A stretch of DNA of 64,000 nucleotides from the NCBI GenBank assembly GCA_964017195.1, contig OZ024887.1, positions 372,001 through 436,000 on the forward strand, in the 5' to 3' direction. The first letter of the stretch is position 1. Every line of letters starts with the position of its first letter. Source of the stretch: Siderastrea radians (taxonomy: Eukaryota; Cnidaria; Anthozoa; Scleractinia; Rhizangiidae). Under the pieces are notes generated by a model. That model had not been told where the DNA came from, did not search any database, and saw only the letters and a list, made by a program, of their open reading frames with translations. Made by a program: the position numbers and the translations under genes. Below, piece after piece: positions 22,986-34,808 of this stretch.

Positions 22986-24300
22986 TAGCCTGCACTAGCT
23001 GACACCGCCAAAAAAAGCAAATTTCCCTACCTTTCGTAAACTGTAAGCGCTAAAAGGCACCCCTTTCCGGCAGAGCCACCCTGAATAGCCTACTAGAGCA
23101 CCTCTACCCCTGGGATAGAGAGACTGAGCATATCATTTCAGGGCGTGAAAACGTTACATTGGTATTGAACAAGAGTCAGTCCCTTGGAAGCTCAACTATT
23201 CCTAAAGGATTATCTCTAACAGATTCCTAGCTTAAACTAGTAATTTTGTTAACGAACATTACTATGAGGTTCTTTCAAACGGAGGGCTTTAAACAAAAGA
23301 TTTCAAAAGAGTTAAAAGCCTGTTATTGGTGTGGATCAGTTTGCTTTCAAGGAGACTTAAGAATAGGATTTGGTACTATATTTTGTCAACTAGCATCAAT
23401 CCATACATCATTAACCGGAATCCAAGCCTCCTGGCCGTAAGAGCCGTAAACGTAGAGTTGTTGTCAATAGAATAACTACAAATTGCATTTGAAATTAATA
23501 GAGTTTAACCAGGGGGTACAGTGCTTGAGCCGGTTCTATTTTCTTTCTGGTGAACGATATAAGGTTAATTGATCCAAAGAACAACTTAGTTACCTGTCAG
23601 ACCAAACACTGAGACCGCGCTTGCTGAGGTAAACAACACCGAGAGCTGGGCACCTAATAATAGGATGTCAATAAATTTCTCTCAGACGTGGAAGACGCAC
23701 TGTGTGCACAGAGCCACCAAGGCATTATCACCACTGCTGCCAGGCATCGAACGCAAAGAGTAACCGAAACGTCTTGGCGTTACTTTCCAGGAATATGTTT
23801 ACAGCTCGGGACTTTATATTGACCATTTGTTGTTTACAGCCGTGTAGTCATTTGTAGACTGTTATCACAGTATGAACATTTTTATCGATATACCAAAGAT
23901 CAGCTCGGGATCCATTCCCGGGGTAAATTACACGCATGATAATGAATTTATTTGGTTATGAAAAAAGTCTGTCATAAAGTTCGGCCTTTTGGTTCAATTC
24001 ACGCATTTGAAGTCTAGCCCATAATGAGGGAACAAGAGCGCTGGGATAATTTTGTCGAATACAACATTTAGAGGTGAAAACAAGCTTAAATTTCAACAAA
24101 ATATTATATGAAAACTCATTCAAAAGAAACCTTTAGCCCCCGGGGTTTAGGTGGGGAATGACCTTTTGACAAGTAGTGACACAAATATTAAGGTAACACA
24201 ATTTTACAAAACGCATGGAATTTTTACTGTATTGTAAAATACTGAAAATAGGAGGGCTGTGTGAGAATTCAGAGGTTTAATTCCAGCAACTACGGTTGGT
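22986..24300. other. Intergenic; possible continuing Penelope decay, no gene recognised
   Basis: Short frames around 23060-23220 (SLLEHLYPWDRETEHIISG) may prolong the Penelope remnant, but I cannot match them to a motif. The rest is featureless. Confidence 0.35.
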
Positions 24301-24624
24301 TTGAACTTCTCACGAGTTTTCCTTTTTAACTGTATGTATTTTTTTGCAGATCTTGCTAAATTTATCTCTCTGATCGCATTGGCTACTCAAACTCGAGTTA
24401 GCATTTGCTATTCACCTCACGGCATTTCTCTTGATATCTCACGCGAGTTTTACCTCATTTCTCAGAAAAAAAAAACCATATGGTGCTCGCTATCTACTGG
24501 TTTGTTATATACAAAACAATTATTTACCTCATTGTCGGTGAAGAGTGGTAGATATTTACCTGCCGCTTCGCAGCTTGGCAAATATCCACCACTAGTCACC
24601 TCAACTACGGTGAATAATTATTAA
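24301..24624. repeat. Repeat element with 3' hairpin
   Basis: The right third is a foldback: CAATTATTTACCTCATTGTC from 24517 pairs imperfectly with the segment ending GGTGAATAATTA at 24620, around a loop CGCTTCGCAGC. The 107-codon open frame across it is not gene-like. Probably a MITE. Confidence 0.5.
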
Positions 24625-25675
24625 ATAATAAGGGTGGTTTGAGCAAAATAAATATACGTAAATAAAATAAACTCCACCTTCTAAGACCCGTCTTTGATAA
24701 GCCACAGGTTTTCATGTGAAAGAACAACTTGTGAAAAGCGCTTCCGATCCTGCGCATAACACAGCATTGGGCAAATGATGACGCCCTTTCGTTACCAGTA
24801 TTTCTCGGTCCACTTGGTACAAAAATGTACAAACTTGATCTGCAAAAAATTAGATTTAACGAACTCACAAGTCATATTTTCAATTAACCTAAGGAGGAAA
24901 AACTATATTTATATCACTCACCAAAAACGAGGCGTTTTTATTCAAACTGTAGTGATTTATGGGGGCTTTCATCGTCATCCATTTTTTTTTCTTTTACTGT
25001 GTACTGCTGACTACATGCCCACAGTCATTGCTGTGCGCAGCTTTCGGTTTTAGGATAAAATGTCACCAAAAACAAAAGCAAAGATCGCATGGCACGTTCA
25101 TAACAACAAAAACGATTTGCTTGGTGAAATTAGCCAGAACTGCGGTCAAATATGACTCCTCTTTACCCAGTGTGCTGCCGTTGTTTAGGAACGAAAAAGA
25201 CCTCCTCGTGAATGCATCTCATTTGATAACATGCCCGTTGGCCATATTGCTCGCTTTTCAATAGGGAAATATCACGGTATGCTCCCTGATACTGTGAAGC
25301 ATTTTGATTGGTCAGTTCATGTTTACAAGCCAATCAAATGGCTAAAAGGTGAGGCTGTTTTCGTGAAGCTGGCTTTCAGTACAGCCCTTGGAGCGTTCAG
25401 CAGCGCACGGGTGTCAGTTTTCGAAGGTAAGGTTTATTGTTAACAATCCGCCGGGAGAGTTAGAAAATACTGAGGCCCTACATTAACTGGCTGCATTGTA
25501 TCTATAAACGAAATGGAACAGTGCTCAACATTTTGGTATTGAATGTAACTACTTTTTGAATTATGAATTATTAATTTCTAGAATGGTTTTATTTAACTAG
25601 ATAATGCTTTTTTCTTTCTCAGTTCTTCTTCTTGTTCTTAGGTTGTCCACTTCTGCTGTATGTAGTTAGCAGATC
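24625..25675. other. Upstream flank of the first TNF-like gene; no gene recognised
   Basis: Open frames of up to 101 codons (24775-25443) overlap each other in different frames and carry no domain. A 5' untranslated exon could lie here, but nothing supports one directly. Confidence 0.35.
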
Positions 25676-26611
25676 ATGTTGCGTCAAGTTATTTTGGTTT
25701 TACTTCTCACTGTAATGATTCAGGCCCAGAGGCAGGTTGGAATTTGATATTTCACTAAGCTAATAATTTCTGTTAAAAGCCGTGTAGAGGCAATTATTGT
25801 ATTCTGGGGGGCGTGCGGTCACGAACTTAGTTTTCTTTGACACTTTAAATCCATTCAAAGCCCGTAAAAAGAACTAACAAATATGTAGTGAACTATACAA
25901 AGGACAGTTTCGAAAATTTTTCATAATTTGAGGGAATTTTTTGCTATCAGATTTTTAAGCAAATCCTGTGAATAATTCCGCCGTGATTATGTCTCATTAA
26001 CCGAATAGTAAATTTCACTGTAAAAACGGTGAAACATATTTACACGTTTTTTTTTACTACTTTAACTTTTTTGTCTGTTAGAAACCTTTGGCGCATTTGT
26101 CCGCGAGTTTGAACGGTTCTCACAAATACAAGCCCAGTACAGGTAAATGGTATTGTCAAAAGCAAATACCCTTTTGCTTTATTGAGTACTAATTCATCTC
26201 TTTTCTTTTTTCTTCAAATTTTTCACAGATATTACCGAATTTCGAATCGACCAACCGTTCCGAAGTTTCAAATATGAAAACGGCCGACTAATCGCAGAGA
26301 AGGATGGTGCTTACTTTATATATGCCCAATTGTTTTTCGGAAACTACAGCGACGCCGTCACATTTCACAACCGTGTGGCTCTTGTAGTCAATGGAGCTAT
26401 ATTCAGTTATTTGCAAACGAGCCTGGGTGGCGGTGGGGCTGACTATGGCAGCGTGTTTACCGAGGGAATTGCGCCACTGCGCACTGGTGAATACATAAAG
26501 TTGTCCTCCATTTGGGATAGCAACGTGTGGATGAAACCAGCACACACGTTCTTTGGAGCGTATAAAATCAGCGACATTCCACGTAGGAAACGCCAGTGTA
26601 ATAAGTATTGA
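25676..26611 (+). CDS. Secreted TNF/C1q-like domain protein A, three exons
   Basis: Exons 25676-25735, 26082-26142 and 26229-26611 give 167 residues with consistent GT-AG junctions and phases 0 and 1. Exon 1 is a 20-residue signal peptide (MLRQVILVLLLTVMIQAQRQ). Exon 2 starts the domain with KPLAHLSASLNGS, matching the AHL strand of TNF homology domains. Exon 3 has DGAYFIYAQLFF, NRVALVVNG, DYGSVFTEG and a terminal HTFFGAYKI, the typical jelly-roll strands. Ligands of this superfamily form trimers that bind cell-surface receptors; a role in immunity or apoptosis is only inferred. Most animal TNFs are type II membrane proteins, so the cleavable signal is notable. A paralogue with the same exon lengths lies convergently at 28554-29446. 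Assignment between TNF and C1q branches is uncertain. Confidence 0.85.
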
Positions 26612-26670
26612 AGATGAAATGTTTACGGAGAGGCAAGAATGAGCTAAATTTTCCGAATTCGTTTGTGAAA

Positions 26671-26676
26671 AATAAA
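26671..26676 (+). promoter_or_regulatory. Candidate polyadenylation signal of TNF-like gene A
   Basis: AATAAA, 59 bp after the stop codon, at the usual distance for a short 3' UTR. Confidence 0.6.
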
Positions 26677-28391
26677 ACATAATAACTCATAAATTCAAAA
26701 TAAGGGGCATGCAAATTAAAAAGTGTGAAACATCTTATTGCTTTCCTGTCTTTATTTACCGCTATTTCAAGCCATCTCTGCGCTTTTCAATCGCAGTAGT
26801 TCTCTTGGGCCGTTAAAAAATTCCGCCTGGCTTAGGTTAGGTCATATCAGTAAGATTCGAAACTATTTTTTTTTTCACCTTTATTGAACAAGAGAGGCAA
26901 AACATAATTACCGAAGAAAGCACAAGAAAATACATTATAGATTGCAAATGACGCTACTAACAGTAAGAACTAAAAATAAATCTAAAAAAGAGAAGCATTC
27001 TTTCCTACAAACTACGTTACAAGGATTTTGAATGATAGACACCAAAAAAAAAGAACATCTTTGGGGGAATATTTTGCACAATTGCTGTTTTGCACAGAGG
27101 ATCAGGAGTCGAGAATTGTATCAAACAATTCCACTCACGCTGGCAGCATATATGGCAGCGATTATAAGCAACGAGGAGCGGTCCTTTATAACCCATATGG
27201 AATAATTGTAATACCTAATGAAAAATATTTTAAAATTGCATTTGGAGTTTGCTCAGCGCAAATGCAAATTTTAGCTTAGGCTTGTTCTAGCCATTCGAGG
27301 AAACTCCGATGATGACCAACCTTTCAAGCTCTAAGTTATCACGAACTGAAAAAGGGAAATCAATTTTTCATTCGAACTACTGAGAAGTTGGAATTACCAG
27401 GTTTCGCGAACGACAAATTTGAAAGTTAGAATAAGGGTTACTAATTTTAAGAATTCAGGGAAATGCTGTTTCAGAAAATGGAGGAGAAAACAGTTCTTTG
27501 TACCAGTGATCAGTTGCTGCTGTTTCTGTTTCTGCGCGTTTAAAAACGCAGTAATGCTCTCGGATTAGAACACAAAATCCTCTGCCAGGGGTGCAGCTCC
27601 CTTTAAGCCAGTAAGCCAGGGCTCACAAACTTTTCTTGGTATATTTATTATATGAAATTTTTTTTTTAATTTCATAGAACTAGTTTTTGGGTGATTTTTT
27701 TTTAAGAAAACGTAATAGGATAGTAATGACTGCGGCCGTTTCTTCGTTTGTTTTAAGGTACAGGTTCCAAAAGAAGGGCCTGCTTTGGTTAATTCCAAGT
27801 GGTTTGAACCTCTAGAAAAACCCAGTGGCCAATCTCCGCTAGCTGGATAATTTCAAAGTTTGTGAGGTTCGTAAAGCAATAAAATTTGCTGCGTTTTGAT
27901 AAGATGTACGAAGTTCAGATGTCAAGAGCCAAACGTGGACTAGCAACTAAAGACGACCTTTGTACTGTATGAGAATCTAAATGCAATCGTTAGAAGAGTC
28001 ACCAGTAAGTTAACGTAACAATTGAGTTATGAGAGGTCAAAGAAAGAAAGCCTTGTTAGTTCGAGACAGGGAAGGGCTTGAGCATGCCGTGATCTTGATT
28101 TGAAACCTGAGAGAGTTGGCATTATATGTGCCATAAACTTGACACTCAACAACGAGACGATATTGTTCCGCCAAAACCCTGGGATTAATCAAATTTTCGA
28201 CACAAATCTTCTACGTTTGGCAACTGTTAAAACTGGCGACTTGAAACAACTAGGGTCACATAAATGTGAGCGATGTATGCGAAGATGTTATCTCCGCTTT
28301 ACAATTCGGCACTGAATAACATGTTAACCTAACGCATCTCGCAATAGTCAGACCACAAAGATAAAAAATTATTCTTCCCAGCTTCCCTCAT
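26677..28391. other. Spacer between convergent TNF-like genes; no gene recognised
   Basis: AT-rich, with T8-T10 runs. Small open frames (27028-27279, 27565-27798, 28100-28315) have no domains. I looked for a third TNF-like copy and did not find one. Confidence 0.4.
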
Positions 28392-28397
28392 TTTATT
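28392..28397 (-). promoter_or_regulatory. Candidate polyadenylation signal of TNF-like gene B
   Basis: TTTATT on the plus strand is AATAAA on the minus strand, about 155 bp after the stop codon. Confidence 0.5.
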
Positions 28398-28553
28398 TAA
28401 ATTACAGTAATGACCTTCCCTTATTTTCAATCTATTACCAAGAAAATCACATTGTTGACTTCGTCAAATCCAATTTAGCAGTTTCGTTTTCGCCTCCTTT
28501 ACCAATCATACGTCACATTAGAATGAAGATCTCTAGTTTTATGAAAACCTTTT

Positions 28554-29446
28554 TCACTCGTTGGGAGGTGGTATGGTAGTAATTTTATAAGCCCCAAGGA
28601 AGGTGTGCTGATCCGTCACCCACAAGCGGCTGTCTTCAACGGTCACAAGGCTGACGTTATCACCTTTGAGCAGCGTGACTAGTCTACCGGTGCTTACACT
28701 GCCATAATCATTCAGCCATCCAGGCCCGAGGCCCGGTTGCAATACGCTGATAGGCTCCCCGTTGACACTGAGAGCCACCTGGTTATGAACTGAAGGTCCG
28801 TCGGGATAGGTTTCGAAAAAGACTTGAGCGTAGATATAATAGCTTCCGTTCCTCCCGGCTGTCAATCGGCCATCCTCAAATGTGAACCGTCGAAATGGTT
28901 CGTCGACCCGAAAATCGGTGATTTCTATGGAATAAGGTTGTAATAAGGGAAGTCACACATTCTATATGCGTCAATATGTTATACGTTAACTTATCTCAAC
29001 ATAAATGGCTGCAAGTGAACGTACCTGTATTAGCAGGATATGAGCGACTTTCGGGCAAATTCCCGGTCAAATGTGCCAAAGGTCTCTAATGACAAAGAAT
29101 GTAAATGATATATAGAAATGTTACAATTCTTTGTAGAGTAAACTCCGCCTTTGTTGACGGTGTTATGGACCAAATATGGCCGGGCTTTCTGGTTATGTTC
29201 ACGAGCATTAACATGAAGTCTGCCTAAATTTATCTGGCAAAAATTTATTTCTAATAGCTGCATAACACTGGTACGATAAAAATTTTAGGATCAAATCATC
29301 AAATTCTACTGTGTAGCTAGAAAGAACAGCATTTCCTCTGAAGGGTTTCAAGCAGAAAGTGATAAGTGAGTAACAATTATTTTTACCTTTGTTCTCGCTT
29401 GCAACATCCCAGTGAGAAGTAAGACCACAACAGCTGCTCGCAACAT
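28554..29446 (-). CDS. Secreted TNF/C1q-like domain protein B, three exons
   Basis: Exons 29446-29387, 29085-29025 and 28924-28554 give 163 residues. Exons 1 and 2 are 60 and 61 nt, exactly as in gene A. Exon 1 is a signal peptide (MLRAAVVVLLLTGMLQARTK). Exon 2 reads RPLAHLTGNLPES. Exon 3 has ITDFRVDEPFRRFTFEDGRL, NGSYYIYAQVFF, NQVALSVNG, DYGSVSTG and HTFLGAYKI. The identical exon layout and strand order show that A and B arose by duplication. They point toward each other across about 1.9 kb. Secretion is inferred from the signal peptide. The receptor and trimerisation are not visible in the sequence. The superfamily call is firm; TNF versus C1q is less so. Confidence 0.85.
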
Positions 29447-30085
29447 GATTTAGATTCAGCGCTCAGCAGAAACGGATAACCTGTGACAAAAAATATTGAC
29501 ATGCGATATAAAGAATTGAATTTGTTAAATTATATACCTACATGCTTTTTGTCAATCAGGCTCATTAAAAGCAAGAAAATGAACGTAATTCCTCTAAGTA
29601 GAAAACAGCCTTAGGAACAGGACAACTCCTCTTTCTATCTCCTCTTCTTATATACCTTTTCCTAAGTTATCGAAAGTTGCCTTAACGTTTTAATCCACAC
29701 AAAAATACTAGATGAAGAACCAACTGTTTTTTGCTCAAGAAATTCCAGCTTTGTAACAGTGCCTTTTCTTTTGAGCAATTAGGTTTGATGGCGAAACATG
29801 AAATGGCCAATCGATATGCATGATTATCACGCGGGGTATGTCGTTAACGTCCAATGGCCGACAGGCATTTGATTTAATGAACTGCATTCTTTGCGAAAAC
29901 CGCCTGGTTTCTAATGAACGGGCAGGCATGAAGTTTTTCTTTTTCATCAATTTAATGACTCTACAAAAAATTTCTAGCAAATGTGGCGGGCCATATAATT
30001 ATTGCTCGTGGACACACTAAATGCTTGATCTAGCTAACGTGTGTTCATTCAACATTTTGAGTGACCAAAATGTTTTGTTGTTCAA
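29447..30085. other. Upstream flank of TNF-like gene B; no gene recognised
   Basis: Intergenic sequence with no clear repeat. The promoter of gene B should lie in the first few hundred bases. Confidence 0.4.
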
Positions 30086-30248
30086 TAGCCCTTTTCACAG
30101 TTAACTTTTCTCATTTGCATTACAATGTATTTGAACATGGATGTGAGGCAATTTCGGGCAGAAACTACAAAATTGCCCGAAATTGCCTCACATCCACGTT
30201 CCAAAACATTGTAATGCAAACGAGAAGAGGTAACTGTGAAAAGGGCTA
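30086..30248. mobile_element. 163-bp foldback MITE flanked by TA
   Basis: The whole element is one imperfect palindrome. It begins TAGCCCTTTTCACAGTTA and ends with the complement TAACTGTGAAAAGGGCTA. The middle pairs GTGAGGCAATTTCGGGCA with TGCCCGAAATTGCCTCAC, apart from a few bases. If the terminal TA is the target duplication, it is a Tc1/mariner-type MITE. Confidence 0.85.
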
Positions 30249-30299
30249 TTCTGATATCCTGTCCAATTAGTTCCTGCGTATGCGTTCCGTTGGATTTGC

Positions 30300-30341
30300 C
30301 ACGCACTCTTCTTCCCAAAGCGTGGGAAAGGAGAGTGCGTG
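30300..30341. repeat. Small hairpin
   Basis: CACGCACTCT pairs with AGAGTGCGTG around a 22-base interior. Confidence 0.5.
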
Positions 30342-30530
30342 ACAAGCCACATAAAATGCATGTACATTACAATACCGGCCTGAAGACAATAGGCCGGTTC
30401 ACATAAGGGACCAAAGTGCTCTTGACGTGCACTTGAAAATCAGGTAGACTTGAGGTCTACTTTGGAAAGACAGGTCAATAAATTTTCACGCATGACTACG
30501 CTAATTACTTGCGAGCACAAGTTGCCATGC

Positions 30531-30669
30531 GGTTGATTAATAATGGTAACAGGACTGAGTCGAGTCTAATTCGGTCTGTAATCAGACTAATCATACCAGC
30601 GATTAACGAAATCACAAGTATGATTACAGACCGAATTGGACAACACGAAGTCCTGTTACCAGTTAATCA
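30531..30669. repeat. Foldback repeat, ~50-bp arms
   Basis: Left blocks GGTTGATTAATAATGGTAAC, AGGACT and AATTCGGTCTGTAATCA pair with the right blocks TGATTACAGACCGAATT, AGTCCTGTTACC and AGTTAATCA. A small MITE or the core of one. Confidence 0.75.
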
Positions 30670-30822
30670 TATTTGTAACAAATTCGAGAAAGAAAAAGGA
30701 GAAAACGTTTCTAACAAGGAATAGACAACAGTTTGAACTTATTCAAGTGTAACTGATCCATTAGAGCGCGTATTCTAACGCGTACTGTCCATTTACTAAG
30801 GCATGACGCGTACACTGTCCAA

Positions 30823-32219
30823 TTCCCTGCTAGCAGAGGCCCCTTTTCCTTTGTATTCGCTGAGCTGACGGGCGGGACGAAAAGCGACCTCTGCCATGGG
30901 TCGAAACTCCCTTTGATTCAACCGCCGTCCATGGTCGTGGACGGCGGTTTCGAAACGCATGCTCCCTGTATTGTTTGCTGACAGTGACTTGAGCCCACTG
31001 TATCTCGCGCATTCCTTTACAGTTATTCCGCTGTCATTTAGTGAGCCCGCATAGTAACATGCCGTCCTGGAAAGAGAGCAAAACTCTTGAAGAGTTACAA
31101 AGTCTACTTTCTCTCGTTTTTGTTAACATGGACGAAGGAAAGATAAACAATCGAAAGAAGAAGCTCTAAGAAACACTCGACAAGTTAAGGAATGGAATTT
31201 AGAGCGAAGAAAACATCTGTCAAGGCGAAGGACAGCCTTCCACCTCCAAAGATTTTTCGAGCTACGGACTTTCTGTGAAATGCTCCAGCACTTCTACGAG
31301 TCTACGGTAGAGTAAATTACACATTTGATTGTAAGCTTGTATCGAAATCGCTTTTTAATTGAGGGATTCTTCATATTCCTTACAGTTTTCGTAAAAGTTT
31401 TGAAAAACGTGCACAGTTCGCATCACCAAATGCTCTTCAAAATAACTTGCACATCGAGCGATCCCTTGCGCGTAGCTTCCCTCGAAGAAAGAATTGAACG
31501 CGTTTGGTCTTCAGAAACAAGTGAAGGCGTGTTTTAATAAATGTATTATTTAGAAAAGCTTACTGTCTCTTCTTCTGTGTACCTTCATTCAAAAAATTTC
31601 GAAGAGTAGTAATATGACGTAAACAGACACAAATGCTCTGTTGCGGTTTGATTTCACGCGCGAGACAACATGAGAAATCTCTTGCGGAAATTTTCAAAAT
31701 TTTGACTTTGAGATTGTATTTTTGGATAATTCTTAATTGACAACTGGTGTATTTATTTAAAAGTGAGAAAATTTAACTATTTTAGATCAAGTGATTGTTG
31801 TTTTTTCGAACCTATGAATTGTCCTTTCGTACTGCACATGGGTTGTTTGTTACCAACTGCTAATTTAGTGAAGCGGTCATAAAACACGCAGCCTTCAATA
31901 AGTTAAATTGTCTTTGATTCCTGGAGTTGTGGTCATGTTAAAAAAGCTTCCTTGTCCAGATAACTTGAAATTAATACCGTAGATCAGTAGACAACAACTA
32001 TCTCTAGACGAACTGTGCAGGTGTTTTTTGGCGCGCTAGTTGAGAAAGGTGCGAGTCGTCAGCTGACCACGTGCTAAAAGCATCACGTGACGTTTCGGTC
32101 GCTAAGTAACCGTAGCGCATGCTCAACACAGTTCATTTCGACCCATGGCAGAGGTAACTTTTCGTCCCGTCCGTCAGCTCAGCGAATACAAAGGAAAAGG
32201 GGCCTCTGCTAGCAGGGAA
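30823..32219. mobile_element. Mutator-like non-autonomous element, 9-bp target duplication
   Basis: The ends are inverted copies over about 85 bp beginning TTCCCTGCTAGCAGAGGCCC, with few mismatches. The nonamer ACTGTCCAA lies directly outside both ends (30814-30822 and 32220-32228). Nine-bp duplications with long terminal repeats are the hallmark of the Mutator/MULE superfamily. The interior of about 1.2 kb has only short frames (for example 31325-31537) and no transposase, so it must be mobilised in trans if at all. Confidence 0.85.
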
Positions 32220-32228
32220 ACTGTCCAA

Positions 32229-33289
32229 TTACACTGTCCTATTTTTGCTCAAATCATGGCTGGCGATGGCCAATCAGATTCGAGAATTTTGTTATAGTTA
32301 TGATTAGATATCCATAATATTCGCTTATGATTTAAAAACACTATTTACAAGGCTAAAAACGTTTAAAAAAGGACAAACCAAACGTTTTTGACCAATTAAG
32401 TCATTTCAGGGTAAAAAGACCGTCCGCTAACCTGAGCGATGGATAAATACGTTGAGAGGATCCCAGGCTCAGTCAACATCAGTGAGCTTCAAAAGATTAC
32501 TCTTCTGGGGACAGACCACATTTTGAGGAAAGATCTTTCAAAGTGAACTCTTTAGTACCCTAGGACCATGGTTTGGTCCCGGTTGCTTTAGAGGCAGAAA
32601 GCATAAAGGCATAAATAATCATGATACTAATATTTATCCAGGGTGCCCACATGACCGAGCTCCTGCACTTTATAAAGAAACAAAACTAAGAAAAAATGTT
32701 AAAAATCCTTTAAAATTTAAGAATTTAAAATAGTTTAAACCCTTAGCCAAAAACCAGGTCCTTAACAAACTGTTTAAAAATTAAAAGTGAGTTTGCATTC
32801 TGAGTTCCAGTAAAACACTTTCTGCAAATTCATAAAGGTCTTCTTTCTTTCATTCCTACTTTGGTATAAGTTGGCTAAGAAAATGAAAGCCAAGATTGCG
32901 AGTTCAGCTACTGTTGTAGGTTGTTGGTGAGAAAATTAAAAAAGAAAAGAGCACTTCGTATGAATTTTTTTCGTAGACAGAAGTGATCACGCTGTACAAG
33001 ATGAACTACATGCATTTCCGGTAGATTCCGGGCCTGCTCGGACGTTTATTTGAATAGACACAGTTACGCAGGAACATTTTGCAGATTTCTCAACCGTCGT
33101 CCGTATAAGATTCTCCTTTGTAGTTTTGTATATTATCGAAGATTAGCGCTAGTTGCTGGCCCTTAACCCACCGTTCGGTAAGAGTTTTGTACTTTTCTTT
33201 TTGTTCGTTTGCCAGTTTCTTCGCTATAGTCCGTGTATTTATATCGATTGCAGATGCCACCGTTGTGGTCATGAGTTATTTACGAAAGT
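32229..33289. other. Intergenic with a LINE 3'-UTR-like fragment
   Basis: At about 32634-32720, TTTATCCAGGGTGCCCACA... resembles the 3' tail of the LINE at 49972-50153 (TTTAACCAGGGAGCCCACTC), suggesting an older relative. The rest is AT-rich without genes. Confidence 0.5.
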
Positions 33290-33725
33290 CAAGTTATCTA
33301 GTCTACAAATAAACGCTTTTAAAATATTTACGGTGCGTTCCCTTCACACGGATTTCCTTTATTTGTTGATGCTAAAATTCTACCGCTGCCCTTTCTATAC
33401 TACGAGTCTATATCCAATTTATTGCATCAACGACAATAATGCACCACCTAACATCTCAAATTTATTTCGGAAACATCCGGCATTTATTCATACATTACAC
33501 GGTCATCCGCATCCGGAAATGTTTATGTTAAAAGCTCCACACTGGAAATACACAAGCATTCCTTCTCCCGATTTGATGTAAAACTGTGGAATGAGATGCC
33601 AAGCCTGATATTAGAGACCTGCCTAAGAAAACATTCAATCCAGTTCTTTGTAGACAACCTTTTGATATTTTGGAGAAAGAAAATGACTATATTGAAACGC
33701 CAATGATAATCCCAAAAGTAAAATT
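33290..33725 (+). pseudogene. LINE ORF2 C-terminal remnant
   Basis: The plus strand reads LSSLQINAFKIFTVRSLH, then after frameshifts FSRFDVKLWNEMP and FWRKKMTILK. The KLWNEMP motif is characteristic of the extreme C-terminus of jockey/CR1-type LINE reverse-transcriptase proteins. A downstream (TAA)n tract fits the tail. Confidence 0.65.
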
Positions 33726-33879
33726 AACTGCAAGAGTTTCAAAATAGTCTCACTCTTCTTCCTCTGTCATATCTACGTCATTATGATCTTTCCTCGCTCC
33801 TTTTCTTTTTTTTTTTGGCCTTAATTTCATTTCAAAAATAATAACAACAATAACAATGCAGACTCTTTCCAATTGGTGT

Positions 33880-33880
<1 letters not shown>

Positions 33881-33922
<42 letters not shown>

Positions 33923-33941
33923 GTAATAATAATAATAATAA
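33881..33941. repeat. (TAA)n microsatellite
   Basis: About 20 TAA units with one TAG interruption, about 150 bp after the LINE remnant and probably its degenerate tail. Confidence 0.95.
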
Positions 33942-34808
33942 GATAGGGATATGGTCAAATGTATGACTGACCCACTTAGATTAGCAACTACTACATGTGG
34001 GCAGTCGATTGATGTAAGAATCTCTTAAAACAGTTGAAAAAGTTGAAAACTTGAATTTGATATTTCATTGAGAAAAAACATTTCAAAAATGTGCGAAAGC
34101 ACCAATACATCACTTCTGCTGGTTTTTTTAATTTGGGCGAACAGGTAAATTGCCCTTGCTGGAACATCCTGTGCTCGTTTTTCTGGTTTGTTACGATCGC
34201 TTTTGTATTTTATATTGCCTTTTTTTCCCACAAGCCCAAACTTTACACTAGGCTTTACCTAGTTGCTTGGGTGCCAGAAAGGTTGATTTGTTTTGATTGT
34301 GTTTTTTCTTCCAATAAAGTTCTCTCCTGTCGATAGAACGTGTTCGGTTGTCTGTGGGTGATCAGTTGGGGATTAATAATAAATCAAACAGTAAGAATGA
34401 AAAGATTACCAGTTGACAGTGAAAAGAGGCCCACTCACCTTCGTTACGTTTTATGGGTACTGAGAATAAAAGTAAGCTCATTGATGTAGAGTTCCGAGTG
34501 CTTTCGTCACTGCATAATAGACCTCATTACAGCAGCAGAATTGCAGCGGATATGAAGCAAATGAAAAAGATTATCAAGATCAGTGGCACCAAAACAGATA
34601 CGAATAGAGTTCCATCAAAAGGAAATTGAACATTAAGAAGTGCAAATCCTGATACAACAGCGGTTAAGTTTGAATAAAATGACTGGAGAAACAAAAGGAG
34701 AAAGGAATGACGCCAGGTGAAAGACTGTTATCAGCCAGCCGGTATAAATCAAAGAGGGAAACTTGGTTGAATTCAACAGCACAATATCGTTCGTAACCAA
34801 GGAGGAAA
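33942..34808. other. Upstream flank of receptor gene; no gene recognised
   Basis: Open frames under 90 codons only. No repeat ends seen. Confidence 0.4.

Noticed and set aside
30061..30345. Overlapping 69- and 87-codon open frames
   Set aside because: They are the two strands of the palindromic MITE at 30086-30248.
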